Origin: Chloroflexi bacterium CFX6
GTDB lineage: Bacteria; Chloroflexota; Anaerolineae; Anaerolineales; Villigracilaceae
Assembly: GCA_030263595.1 (NCBI GenBank)
Contig: SZPG01000022.1
Span: forward strand, 1-64,000
Reading direction: 5' to 3'
Length of the DNA stretch: 64,000 nt
Shown: positions 51,281-59,771 of the stretch, piece after piece
Position numbering within the stretch: the first letter of the stretch is position 1
How the letters are laid out: the number at the start of each line of letters is the position of its first letter
The notes under the pieces: generated by a model
The model's input: the letters and a program-made list of their open reading frames with translations, nothing else
Told to the model about the DNA's origin: nothing
Databases searched by the model: none
Program-made: the position numbers and the translations under genes

Positions 51281-52609
51281 TTACTCTTTCCTGCCCGCCC
51301 AAAACTCCGCGATCAGGTCGCCGACCTTCGCATTCGGCGCAAGCAACCTTTCGCGGATCGGCGAAATGTCCACCTTCTCCGAAATGATCTTCTCGAGCGG
51401 GAACGAAAGTTTCTGGTCGCCCATCACCACCGCGCCCAGCAGGGTCGTCCCGCCGATCAATAACCGCAGACGATTCACGTCGAAACCGGTCTGCGCGACC
51501 AGGGCTTCGGGCAACTGACGCCACGTCTCGCTGTCGCCTCTTGCGATGCCCACCAGATCGTCGTCGCGTCCGCGCCCAACCGTGCCGATGATCGTCGTCG
51601 TCAAGCCCGCCAGCCGCGTCACGTTGAACGGAACGGATTTGACGTAGGCGGTCTTCCTGCCAGCCATATTCAAACCCGCCGCGTATCCCTGCTGCCGGGC
51701 GGGTCCCCACAAACTATCCAGGACAGAACGTCCCGTCGCGGGGTCATACGCCTGAGCCACATCCCCCGCCGCGAAGATGTCGGGATCGTTCGTCTGCAAA
51801 AATTCGTTGACCAGGATCCCCCGATCAACCGCCAGCCCAGCCTGCCTCGCCAACTCCACGCGTGGACTTATCCCGATCGCGTACGCGACCAGATCGCACC
51901 TCAACGATTTCCCATCCAGCAATCGAACGCCCGCGACGCGGTTCCTCCTCCCGGTCACCTCGACGACCTCCGCGTGATGGCGCAGTTTCACGCCCTCCTC
52001 CTGGAGGCGATGTTCGACGATGCGCGATTCCTGTTCGTCGAGAACGTTGCTCCAGTACCGATCCCCGCGCAACAGATAATGGACCTTCATGCCCCGGGAG
52101 ACAAACCCCTCCACCAGTTCGAGCGCCGTGATCCCTCCGCCCACCACGATCGCCGTTTTGCCGCGCCGCGCGTGTTTCAGGATGCGTTTCGCGTCCTCCA
52201 AATGATCGAGTTTGAATACGCCCTCGAGGTTCGATCCGGGAACCTCCAGTGGAACCGCCTGCGCGCCCACCGCGATCAACAGGCGATCATAGGACAACAA
52301 CGCGCCGCCATCCAGTTGCAGGGAGCGGGATTCACGCGCGATCTTCGTCACCCTCCCTTTGAGGTAACGAAAGTTCATCCTGCGATAATCATCCGCCGTG
52401 CGCGGGAAGAGAGCCTTGTCGTGCAGTTCGCCCGTCAGGTAATAGGCAAGACCGGGGCGGGAATAGAATCCGTGCGGGTCGTCTCCGATCATGACGATCT
52501 CAACTCCGTCCTCACCCTGCCTCCTCCCAAAGGGAGAGGGATATATGGAGCGAATCGCTTCGATTGCCGCGACCCCGGACACACCGGAACCGATGATCAC
52601 GTACCTCAT
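51281..52609 (-). CDS. NAD(P)/FAD-dependent oxidoreductase with an in-frame repeat insertion
   Basis: A 442-residue pyridine-nucleotide-disulfide-type reductase. FAD-binding YVIIGSGVSGVAAIEAIR (3-20) and the NAD-binding GKTAIVVGGGITALELVEGF (about 150) are present, followed by the GDVAQAYD FAD block. Between the first helix and EIVMIGDDPHGFYSRPGL is an extra IYPSPFGRRQGEDGV (about 22-36). It is coded by a GGAGAGGG palindromic element (52509-52543), where the family normally has a short turn. The upstream ferredoxin gene overlaps by 4 bases. Probably moves electrons from NAD(P)H or ferredoxin to the cytochromes. Confidence 0.92.
   Translation of the reverse strand: MRYVIIGSGVSGVAAIEAIRSIYPSPFGRRQGEDGVEIVMIGDDPHGFYSRPGLAYYLTGELHDKALFPRTADDYRRMNFRYLKGRVTKIARESRSLQLDGGALLSYDRLLIAVGAQAVPLEVPGSNLEGVFKLDHLEDAKRILKHARRGKTAIVVGGGITALELVEGFVSRGMKVHYLLRGDRYWSNVLDEQESRIVEHRLQEEGVKLRHHAEVVEVTGRRNRVAGVRLLDGKSLRCDLVAYAIGISPRVELARQAGLAVDRGILVNEFLQTNDPDIFAAGDVAQAYDPATGRSVLDSLWGPARQQGYAAGLNMAGRKTAYVKSVPFNVTRLAGLTTTIIGTVGRGRDDDLVGIARGDSETWRQLPEALVAQTGFDVNRLRLLIGGTTLLGAVVMGDQKLSFPLEKIISEKVDISPIRERLLAPNAKVGDLIAEFWAGRKE
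52509..52543. repeat. GGAGAGGG palindromic element inside the FAD oxidoreductase gene
   Basis: CCTCACCCTGCCTCCTCCC-AAA-GGGAGAGGG, close to the copy at 11672-11700. It lies in frame near the start of the coding sequence and adds about 14 residues (SPFGRRQGEDG type) between two conserved blocks. Confidence 0.88.
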
Positions 52610-52872
52610 GGTTTCCTCCCCGCAAACAGATCGGTCTTCTCGAAGCGCAAAACCCCGCGCGGGCAACGCGCCACGCACTCGCCGCACGTCAGGCACTGGC
52701 TGTGAACGACCGGGTCCCCGCGCCAGGCATGGGCGCGCACGTCAATGCCGATGGGACAGTTGTAGGAACAAATCCCACACTGCACACAACGCGCGGGGTC
52801 GGGCGTCACCTGTCCCGACGCGAGAACCGCGCGCCTGTCCGCATCTCTTCTGAAAATACTCAAGACATTCAT
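52606..52872 (-). CDS. Bacterial-type 4Fe-4S ferredoxin domain protein
   Basis: An 88-residue protein with two CxxCxxCxxxCP clusters: CVQCGICSYNCPIG (29-42) and CLTCGECVARCPRG. That is two [4Fe-4S] centres with ferredoxin spacing. The segments between them (VRAHAWRGDPVVHSQ) resemble heterodisulfide reductase-type ferredoxin subunits. It overlaps the flavoprotein gene by 4 bases and is the first gene of the electron-transfer operon. Soluble and probably bound to the flavoprotein. Confidence 0.92.
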   Translation of the reverse strand: MNVLSIFRRDADRRAVLASGQVTPDPARCVQCGICSYNCPIGIDVRAHAWRGDPVVHSQCLTCGECVARCPRGVLRFEKTDLFAGRKP

Positions 52873-53005
52873 CCCTTTACAAGTCGTCCATCAGGACGAG
52901 AAGTTACGGCTTCCAATAGTTATTATAGGCACGCATGGGGATGACAAAAGTCACGATTAAGTCACAACTTCATCCCACGATCCCGCTCCAGGGCTGATGG
53001 GAGAC

Positions 53006-53037
53006 AAAAAAAACAGGGCTGTCTCACGACAACCCTG
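53006..53037 (-). terminator. cspA terminator
   Basis: CAGGG(T)TGT...ACA(G)CCCTG stem on the minus strand, followed by TTTTTTTT. It is 44 bases after the cspA stop. Confidence 0.85.
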
Positions 53038-53080
53038 CTCGGTTCGCAAAACTTAAGTCGGCAAGCCGACAATCTCAGTC

Positions 53081-53293
53081 TTACGAGAGGGGCACAACAT
53101 TGGCGGCTTGCAAACCCTTGGGACCTTCCTCGATGGAAAATTCCACCTTCTGCTCGGCTACCAACTTGCGGTACCCATCCGATTGAATGGCGCTGAAGTG
53201 AACGAACACATCCTCGCCTTCATCACGGCCGATGAAACCATAGCCCTTCGTGGCGTTGAACCACTTCACGGTTCCGACAATACGATCTGACAT
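53081..53293 (-). CDS. cspA: Cold-shock domain protein
   Basis: A 70-residue CSD protein. RNP1-like [10 protein letters not shown] and RNP2-like [10 protein letters not shown] bind single-stranded RNA and DNA. The usual [12 protein letters not shown] start is followed by [20 protein letters not shown]. It acts as an RNA chaperone. The ribosome site GCAGGAGAG is strong. The leader upstream (53294-53390) is G/C-rich; a regulatory fold is possible but not shown. Confidence 0.96.
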   Translation of the reverse strand: MSDRIVGTVKWFNATKGYGFIGRDEGEDVFVHFSAIQSDGYRKLVAEQKVEFSIEEGPKGLQAANVVPLS

Positions 53294-53392
53294 CTTTCAA
53301 CTCTCCTGCTGAGAAAAATTTAGCCCGTCCACGGCGCCGGGGCGCCACGACCCGGACAACGCCCGCAAGGTTATCACGCCTGAAAATTGATG

Positions 53393-54046
53393 TCAAGACT
53401 CCATCAAAGCCTTGAACAGGGACGCGTACCGGGACGCCAGGCGCGTCCACGGCGGCGACCACCTCGTCTGCGGGATTCCCCCTCGGATGACCCTCCGCAT
53501 CCCCTCCGCGCCCTCGAACTGCTCCAGCAAAAGGACGCTTCTCCCCAACTCGAACGCCGCGTGCGCGTCCGAGCCGACCGTTCCCGGGATATTGTGTTCT
53601 TCTGCAAACCGACGCGCCTGACGATTGAATTGCGGCAACATGCAGCGCGAGTTATAGACCTCGATCGCATCCACCAGCGGCAGGATTTCGAGCAGATCCT
53701 CTTTCCGCCAGCCGCCCGAACGCCACCGATCAAAGGGATGCGAAACGCTGATGAACGCCCCCTGCTCCCTCAAGCGGCGGATCGTCTCTTGTGGAGAAAG
53801 CCCGGCTGGGATCTCCTCCGACACGAACGCGGCAAGGATCTCCCCGCGCGTGGTCATAATCTCCTCCCCCACAATGACTCGTTCCGGGTCGAGCGCCCGC
53901 GCCATCAACGCGCCTGCGATCGTATTGTGATCGGTGACCACCACGCGGTCAATCCCCTTGCGGCGCGCGGCTGCAACCAACTCCGCCGGGCGGGTGAGGG
54001 AATCGCGCGAGACGTCCGTGTGGCAGTGGAATTCGACAGAAGGCAT
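53393..54046 (-). CDS. PHP-domain metal-dependent phosphoesterase
   Basis: A 217-residue PHP protein. Metal motifs are HCHTDVSRDS (7-16), VVTDHNTIAGAL, VGEEIMTTRGE, ISVSHPFDRWRSGG and TVGSDAHAAFELG. The set resembles the TrpH/YciV group (5'-3' exoribonuclease or AMP phosphatase). The ATG at 54046 begins right before VEFHCHTD; longer frames are non-coding. It is divergent from the SPFH-like pair. Confidence 0.9.
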   Translation of the reverse strand: MPSVEFHCHTDVSRDSLTRPAELVAAARRKGIDRVVVTDHNTIAGALMARALDPERVIVGEEIMTTRGEILAAFVSEEIPAGLSPQETIRRLREQGAFISVSHPFDRWRSGGWRKEDLLEILPLVDAIEVYNSRCMLPQFNRQARRFAEEHNIPGTVGSDAHAAFELGRSVLLLEQFEGAEGMRRVIRGGIPQTRWSPPWTRLASRYASLFKALMES

Positions 54047-54071
54047 CAACCGATTGTATCTTGTAATTCGT

Positions 54072-54099
54072 TTGGCGCATTGAGGCGTTTTGTTATAAA
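54072..54099 (+). promoter_or_regulatory. Promoter of the SPFH-like pair
   Basis: TTGGCG (54072-54077), 16 bases, TATAAA (54094-54099). The box ends 10 bases before the ATG at 54110, so the leader would be about 3-5 bases. It sits in the divergent gap with the PHP gene. Confidence 0.55.
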
Positions 54100-54109
54100 A
54101 TTCAAATAT

Positions 54110-55795
54110 ATGGGTGACATCCGCTTCTACCATCGGCCCTGGTTTTATCTGATATTTCCACCAATTCTGGTCGTTATTCTGTATTTTTTCACGGCTCCAC
54201 AAAACCTGGATTACAGAGTGTATGTTTGGGGCGTCGCCAGAAACCTGGCAATATATTTTGCTCTCTTGATCCTCTGGCTCGCCTTTTTCGCGCAATTCGT
54301 CCTTCCGGTTCAAACGTTTCGTAATAGGCAAAAAATATTCAATCGACTCATCACCTACCTGCTCGGCAGGCATGGTCCCGCCCTGTTTGTGGAAAACGGC
54401 ATTGTCAAAGAACATTCCGGCGAGCGATTAAAAAAAGGACCCGGTGTAGTCTGGCTCGATTCAGCCAGTGCGGCTGTTACGCGCACAGCGACCGAAATCA
54501 AACAAACGATCGGACCCGGCGTACACTTTATTGATAAGGGAGAATTCATCGCAGGTATTGTAGACCTGCATATCCAGACACATTCCATTAATTTCAAGGA
54601 TAATGAAAACCCATTCGCCGAAAAAACCGAAGATCAAAACCCGGAAAAAACCAAAGATCAAAACTCCGAGAAACACCGACAGGTGCAGGATCGCCGGAAA
54701 ATGGTCGGCGCGCTGACTCGCGATGGCATCGAGGTGATCCCCAACATTTCCGTTACCTTCAGGGTCAATACCGGCTTTCCAAAGGAAGGCGAACCGGGAT
54801 CGAGATTCGGATACAGGACGGGGGAAACAAGAGAAGCCAAAGAAAATGAAAAGAAGGACAAGGAGGCGATTTTCCAGGCGATCATCGGGCAGGGCGTCAG
54901 GATTGACCTGAACGCTCCGAATGAATCTGCGCGCAAACGCCTTGCCTGGAATGAACTTCCCCTTTCCCTCGCCATAGATGTCTGGCGCGAGTACGCGGCA
55001 AAGTTCACCCTTGACCAGTTCTTCGACCCGGCTCCAATCGCCCAACCGCAAGAGGAGGGAACCTCGCCACCTGCCGAGGGGGAGGCAAAACCGGCAAATG
55101 GCGCTGATGATTATCGAAAGGAAGGCATTGTTGCCATACTTGGCGAGATCAACTCGCTACTGGGCAAGGCAATCAAGCGATTGGAGGTCAAGAAGGATAA
55201 GCCTCGCCCTCAAAAAACCGAAATGCCCGAAGCGGCAGCGCCTGACGCAGGCAGGGAAAAGGAACCTCAAACAAAAACAGCGCTGCAAGTGATCAACGAC
55301 ATGGTCAAGGCGCGATTGACTCAAAGTGAAGTGGACCATCTCGACGATCATGGCAACCGAGACAGTCAAGAAAAAAAGATCGAGAGCGACGAATATAAAT
55401 TATTGAAATCCCGAGGTCTCATCGTCCAGAATGTAAGCATAAGCAACCTGAAACTTCATCCCACAGTGGACGAACAGTTGACCAAACAATGGTCGGCAAA
55501 CTGGCTGTCCAATGCAAAAGCTGAAAGCGATCAAATTGACCGCAAACGGAGCATCGTGGAAACAATTGCCCGTGAACGGGCGCTCATAAAGTATGCAAAC
55601 GCGCTCAGCCGTGAAATCAACGAGTTGTCGGAAGGCAAACAGCCTAAAGTCAGGGACGTCCTCAAAAGGCTTTTTATGCGAACACGCGCCCTGATCCGCA
55701 GCGGTGAATATAGCGATCAATTGCGCCGCCGCATGAGTCTGGAGTTGCAGGAAATAGAAGACATGATCAAGTGGGTGGAGGAAAACGGTCAATGA
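54110..55795 (+). CDS. SPFH/band 7-like membrane protein A
   Basis: A 561-residue protein. Two N-terminal spans (about 9-28 and 40-64) are followed by a soluble region with a band 7-like layout: a beta region (GPALFVENGIVKEHSGERL, KGPGVVWLDSASAAVTRTAT), an IEVIPNISVTFRVNTGFP stretch typical of SPFH cores, and long charged helices at 400-560. It contains EKTEDQN/EKTKDQN-type repeats near 165-180. Its C-terminus overlaps the next gene by 4 bases. Function unknown; the pair may form a hetero-oligomeric ring or scaffold at the membrane. Confidence 0.6.
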   Translation: MGDIRFYHRPWFYLIFPPILVVILYFFTAPQNLDYRVYVWGVARNLAIYFALLILWLAFFAQFVLPVQTFRNRQKIFNRLITYLLGRHGPALFVENGIVKEHSGERLKKGPGVVWLDSASAAVTRTATEIKQTIGPGVHFIDKGEFIAGIVDLHIQTHSINFKDNENPFAEKTEDQNPEKTKDQNSEKHRQVQDRRKMVGALTRDGIEVIPNISVTFRVNTGFPKEGEPGSRFGYRTGETREAKENEKKDKEAIFQAIIGQGVRIDLNAPNESARKRLAWNELPLSLAIDVWREYAAKFTLDQFFDPAPIAQPQEEGTSPPAEGEAKPANGADDYRKEGIVAILGEINSLLGKAIKRLEVKKDKPRPQKTEMPEAAAPDAGREKEPQTKTALQVINDMVKARLTQSEVDHLDDHGNRDSQEKKIESDEYKLLKSRGLIVQNVSISNLKLHPTVDEQLTKQWSANWLSNAKAESDQIDRKRSIVETIARERALIKYANALSREINELSEGKQPKVRDVLKRLFMRTRALIRSGEYSDQLRRRMSLELQEIEDMIKWVEENGQ

Positions 55796-57453
55796 CATCG
55801 CCTGAATCCTCATCCAACGCCGCGAATGAAACCGCATTGCAAAAGGAATGGCGGTTATTTCGGGAACTTTTTTTCCGCCTGCTCGACGTTCTATTGAACA
55901 GACTCTTTGACTTAAGATCGGAAAAGGCGATTCGCCGCAGGCGGTACTTGATCTTTCTGTTCCTCGTTTCCGGTTTCCTGGTCAACTTGAAAGACTTTCC
56001 TTTGCCGATTTGGGCAGGATACGTTCAGGATATTCTTTCCTACCTTTTTAGGCAGGGCTCTTACACGCCCAATTATGCGGGAAATCCCTTCATCAACTTT
56101 ATCTGGATAAGCCTCAGCGCGATGGCTAATCCAAACACGCTTCAGTATCTCCCAATATTACTCGTCTCATTTATAGTTGCCCGGGAATCCACCGCGCTCT
56201 ACCTCGCAGACATTTTCAACCTCGACGCGATAGATGTGCGTGCGGCTCGACAATTTGTGGTGGCAGTCGCTCTGTCGGGCAGCAATGAAACCATCCGCAT
56301 CGCCCATGGGGAAGTATTGGAGGAACACAGATCTTCGCCTGTCTTCTTGATTGGAGGACCAGGCAAAGTGATCGTGGATATCGATTCGGTTGCCTTATTC
56401 GAAAAACCGGATGGCACTCCTCGGATTATCGGTCCCACAGGCGAAGAACCAAAAGGTAAAGCCACGCTGGACGGATTCGAGCGTCTCAGGACAGCCTTTG
56501 ACCTGCGCGACCATTTCATCGAACTGCGCGATCAGATGAAAACGGGCAATCCAGAAGAGGAAACAAAATCGCCTGCCGTAAAAAGCAGGAGCCAGGACGG
56601 AATTCCCATCACCGCTACCGACGTCCGATTCATGTTCAGCGTTGATCGCGGCGCAAACAATTCTAACGATAAAAACCCATACCCGTACAATCCAAAAGCC
56701 ATCGAAAGTTTGGTGTACAAAGCCGCCTCACGGGTGACGCCCGACCTTGAAAATCCATCCACGATCGAGTATTCATGGTTTAATAACATGGTTCGCCTGA
56801 TCCGAGGCAGGCTGGGCAATTTCATGAGCGAACGAAAATTAACCGAATATCTTGCGAGTATCGGTATGCCGGAATATATAAAAGCGAAGCAGCAAGAGAA
56901 ACAGATCGTCAAAGAACTTCAAAAACTGGCTCCGCCAACGACAGAGGATAAGCCCAAAGGAAAAGATATCAAACGGCCGCCCAAATTCACGCCGCGCTAC
57001 GAGATCAAAAATCTTTTCTCGCAATTTGCCGAAGAATTCACCAGGAAAGCCCGCGACCAGGGCGTAGAACTCCATTGGATTGGCGTCGGCACCTGGAAAA
57101 CGCCTGTTGATATCGTGCCCGAGAAACATCTCGAAGCATGGAAGATCAGCCGCGAAAACTTTGACAAGGGGAGCGATAAAGCCACAAAGAAACTCATCGA
57201 AGAGACAACCATCCAGGCAATGACAACCCTAATTCAGGATGTTCCGATTGGCGCTTACACCACTGCAACCAAGGAGTTTATAGATCATAACAAAGCCATG
57301 CGCTCCATACTCAAATCCTATCAACTGCAGTTGATCGAGACGAGGGATTTTATAGACGCCAAAGCAAAAGCCACCCAGGAAGAAAAAACGATTGCAGAAA
57401 GGATCCAACAGGCTATAAGCAAGATCATCAAAGCCTTTGGTCACGGTCCCTAA
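55792..57453 (+). CDS. SPFH/band 7-like membrane protein B
   Basis: A 553-residue protein. Two hydrophobic segments lie at about 53-73 and 115-133, with one weaker one between. A middle region has band 7-like features (ARESTALYLADIFNLDAIDV, SPVFLIGGPGKVIVDIDSVA, GIPITATDVRFMFSVDRGAN). A C-terminal helical part follows, with QGVELHWIGVGTWKTPVDIV. Residues 1-15 are low complexity. It starts within the stop of protein A (ATGA), so the two are made together, and psuG follows 4 bases later. No catalytic motif. Function unknown. Confidence 0.58.
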   Translation: MTSPESSSNAANETALQKEWRLFRELFFRLLDVLLNRLFDLRSEKAIRRRRYLIFLFLVSGFLVNLKDFPLPIWAGYVQDILSYLFRQGSYTPNYAGNPFINFIWISLSAMANPNTLQYLPILLVSFIVARESTALYLADIFNLDAIDVRAARQFVVAVALSGSNETIRIAHGEVLEEHRSSPVFLIGGPGKVIVDIDSVALFEKPDGTPRIIGPTGEEPKGKATLDGFERLRTAFDLRDHFIELRDQMKTGNPEEETKSPAVKSRSQDGIPITATDVRFMFSVDRGANNSNDKNPYPYNPKAIESLVYKAASRVTPDLENPSTIEYSWFNNMVRLIRGRLGNFMSERKLTEYLASIGMPEYIKAKQQEKQIVKELQKLAPPTTEDKPKGKDIKRPPKFTPRYEIKNLFSQFAEEFTRKARDQGVELHWIGVGTWKTPVDIVPEKHLEAWKISRENFDKGSDKATKKLIEETTIQAMTTLIQDVPIGAYTTATKEFIDHNKAMRSILKSYQLQLIETRDFIDAKAKATQEEKTIAERIQQAISKIIKAFGHGP

Positions 57454-57457
57454 AAAT

Positions 57458-58390
57458 ATGAATACGTTCATTGAAGAAATAGTTTATTCTGTTGATTCAA
57501 AACGCGCAAGGAAAACCTTCCTCCCCATCGTCGCGCTCGAATCCACCGTCCTCACGCATGGACTTCCGCGCCCGCAGAATTTACAGTTGGCGCGGGATAT
57601 GGAGCGCGCCGTGCGAGAGGAAGGCGCGACTCCCGCCACCATCGGCTTCCTGGACGGCTACCTGCACATCGGGCTGACCGACGCCGAACTCGAAAGGCTC
57701 GCCAGCGAAAAAGACCCGTACAAGGTCGGACCGCGCGATTTTGCAGCGGTCATTACCAACGAAGCCTGCGGCGGCACGACCGTCGCCGGGACGATGCTCG
57801 CCTGTAAATACGCCAACATCAGGGTCTTTGCCACAGGCGGGATCGGCGGCGTGCATCGCGAGTCGCACTTCGATATTTCGGCGGATTTGCAGGCATTGGC
57901 GACCATTCCCATGATCGTCGTCTGCGCGGGGGCAAAGGCAATATTGGATCTACCCGCCACGCTCGAATACCTCGAGACCATGAGCGTGCCGGTCATCGGT
58001 TACGACACGGACGATTTCCCCGCGTTCTACTCGCGTGAAAGCGGACTCGAAGTCACCGAAAAACTGGAGAACCCGCAGGACATCGTTGACTTCGCCAAAG
58101 CGCATTGGGACGCGGGATTGCAAAGCGCGGTCCTCGTGGCGAATCCGATTCCCAAAGCGGAGGCAATCCCAAAGTCCGAGATCGAACCGTTGATCGAACA
58201 GGCAAACAAGGAGTCCAGGGACAAGGGCAAACACGGCAAGGATGTCACTCCTTTTCTCCTCGACCGCCTCAACGAATTGACCAAAGGCAGGTCCATGCGC
58301 GCAAACCTGTCCCTGCTCCTGAACAACGCCCGACTCGCCGCGCAGATCGCACGCGCCCTGCGGCAAAGCGAGCGCAGAAAGGTCGCCTGA
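57458..58390 (+). CDS. psuG: Pseudouridine-5'-phosphate glycosidase
   Basis: A 310-residue enzyme that splits pseudouridine 5'-phosphate into uracil and ribose 5-phosphate. The active-site LESTVLTHGLPRP segment (about 30-42) is present, then FAAVITNEACGGTTVAGTM and the FATGGIGGVHRE block with DISADLQAL. VAKAL-type Lys and Glu residues are kept (VVCAGAKAILDLPATLEYLET). It starts 4 bases after the SPFH-like B stop. No PsuK kinase is adjacent. Its stop overlaps the next ATG by 1 base. Confidence 0.92.
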   Translation: MNTFIEEIVYSVDSKRARKTFLPIVALESTVLTHGLPRPQNLQLARDMERAVREEGATPATIGFLDGYLHIGLTDAELERLASEKDPYKVGPRDFAAVITNEACGGTTVAGTMLACKYANIRVFATGGIGGVHRESHFDISADLQALATIPMIVVCAGAKAILDLPATLEYLETMSVPVIGYDTDDFPAFYSRESGLEVTEKLENPQDIVDFAKAHWDAGLQSAVLVANPIPKAEAIPKSEIEPLIEQANKESRDKGKHGKDVTPFLLDRLNELTKGRSMRANLSLLLNNARLAAQIARALRQSERRKVA

Positions 58391-58803
58391 TGCCCAACGG
58401 ATTTACGCTGTCAGAGGTCTTCAACGCAAGACCGTCCGCCATTTACAAAGCCTGGCTGAGCGGCGAGGGACACTCCGCGATGACCGGCAGCGCGGCAACA
58501 GTGGACGGCAGGGTCGGCGGGAAATTCACGGCCTGGGACGGATACATCTCCGGCTCGACCCTCGAACTGACGCCGGATCGGCGCATCGTTCAAGCCTGGC
58601 GGACAACTGAATTCCCGGACGACGCGCCGGATTCCCGCCTCGAGATTTTGCTCGAGGAAGTCGAGGGCGGAACGAAGGTCACGCTCACCCATTCGGATAT
58701 GCCGGAGGACCAGGTGGATTCGTATCGGCAGGGATGGGAGGATTTCTACTTCAAACCAATGAGGGAATACTTCGGGAAACGACCCCCAACCTTGACAATT
58801 TAG
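58390..58803 (+). CDS. AHSA1-type SRPBCC protein
   Basis: A 137-residue START-like fold. Family blocks are PSAIYKAWLSGEGHSAMTG, VGGKFTAWDGYISGSTLELT, IVQAWRTTEFPDDAPDSRLE and VTLTHSDMPEDQVDSYRQGW. Such proteins bind small hydrophobic ligands or act as Hsp90-activator-like modules. It is the last gene of the transcript from 54110. The promoter of the next gene lies over its last codons. Confidence 0.88.
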   Translation: MPNGFTLSEVFNARPSAIYKAWLSGEGHSAMTGSAATVDGRVGGKFTAWDGYISGSTLELTPDRRIVQAWRTTEFPDDAPDSRLEILLEEVEGGTKVTLTHSDMPEDQVDSYRQGWEDFYFKPMREYFGKRPPTLTI

Positions 58804-58820
58804 AACACTTGTTCTATACT
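58792..58820 (+). promoter_or_regulatory. Canonical promoter with a GAAC-N4-GTTC palindrome
   Basis: TTGACA (58792-58797), 17 bases, TATACT (58815-58820). The spacer holds TAGAACACTTGTTCTA (58801-58816), a perfect palindrome that contains GAAC-ACTT-GTTC, the LexA (SOS) box consensus of many Gram-positive-type bacteria. A repressor bound there would block the promoter. The downstream gene is an uncharacterised membrane protein. Confidence 0.75.
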
Positions 58821-58859
58821 CGACCTCAGTAGCCACCCATTCGACAAAAGGAGGTCGAG

Positions 58860-59627
58860 ATGACTGTCTATCGCAAAAATTCAGGGGACGGTCTTGCCGC
58901 CCTGTTCCGCGACATCACGCGCGGGCGGCGTTTGAATCGCGGCGCCGCGTGGGGCATGATGATCATCGGCGCGCTGCTCGCGTTCGAAATCTCCAACTTC
59001 AACGCCACGCGCTTCGCCCTGACCGACATCATCGGCGAACTTTCCTTCGGCGGCGTGCGCTGGGCGACCATCCTTGCCATTGCCTTCTGCGGTATTGACT
59101 TTGCAGGCATCGCCCGCATCTTCACCCCCGAACAGGGAAGCGACGAACCGGTGGAGGTCTGGTATCTCTTCGGCGCGTGGCTGCTTGCCGCCGCCATGAA
59201 CGCCGTGCTTACCTGGTGGGGCGTTTCGGTCGCCATCGTCAATCACGCCAGCGCAAGCGGCAATGCCGTGGTTAATGCGACCACCATGACCAAAGTCGTG
59301 CCGATCTTCGTCGCGGTGATGATCCTGCTCATCCGCATTTTGCTGATCGGCACGTTCTCCATCGCGGGAGACCGCCTGTTCACAACCGGCGACCGCCGGT
59401 CCTACAACAATGCGCCGCGACCCGCGCAACAGAACGCCTATCGCCCGGTCAGCCAGCCCTCCCTGCGACCCGCTTCAAGCATCAACCGCCCCGTCCAGGC
59501 GCAGACGAACGCGTATCGCCCGGCGCCCAAGCCCGCCCAGCAAACCTCTTTCACGCGCCCGGAACCCACCTACCATAACCTGTCCTTCAACGGAGGAACG
59601 GAGGGCGACCGCTCGTACGGCGCCTGA
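58860..59627 (+). CDS. Multi-span membrane protein with Pro/Gln-rich tail
   Basis: A 255-residue protein. The first 170 residues have about four membrane spans (GMMIIGALLAFEIS, WATILAIAFCGIDFAG, WLLAAAMNAVLTWWG, VVPIFVAVMILLIRILLI). The rest is a disordered, Pro/Arg/Gln-rich tail with QNAYRPVSQPS and TNAYRPAPKPA motif repeats. The ribosome site AAAGGAGG is ideal. Its promoter carries a LexA-like palindrome. Function unknown. Confidence 0.75.
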   Translation: MTVYRKNSGDGLAALFRDITRGRRLNRGAAWGMMIIGALLAFEISNFNATRFALTDIIGELSFGGVRWATILAIAFCGIDFAGIARIFTPEQGSDEPVEVWYLFGAWLLAAAMNAVLTWWGVSVAIVNHASASGNAVVNATTMTKVVPIFVAVMILLIRILLIGTFSIAGDRLFTTGDRRSYNNAPRPAQQNAYRPVSQPSLRPASSINRPVQAQTNAYRPAPKPAQQTSFTRPEPTYHNLSFNGGTEGDRSYGA

Positions 59628-59771
59628 TTTCCCGCCGCGTAACGCGTCACACAGACAAGACCATCGGTTTCGAACCGCGCTTCGTCTTCGCTTCGTTCCG
59701 CTCTGCGCGAACATAGTATTCCGAACTCTTTTCGAGCTCGGGTTTCCAAATCTGATTTGAGGACCCAACCC

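Noticed and set aside
53387-54109. N-terminal extension of SPFH-like protein A
   Set aside because: The upstream frame is antisense to the PHP gene; the membrane spans and promoter support the ATG at 54110.
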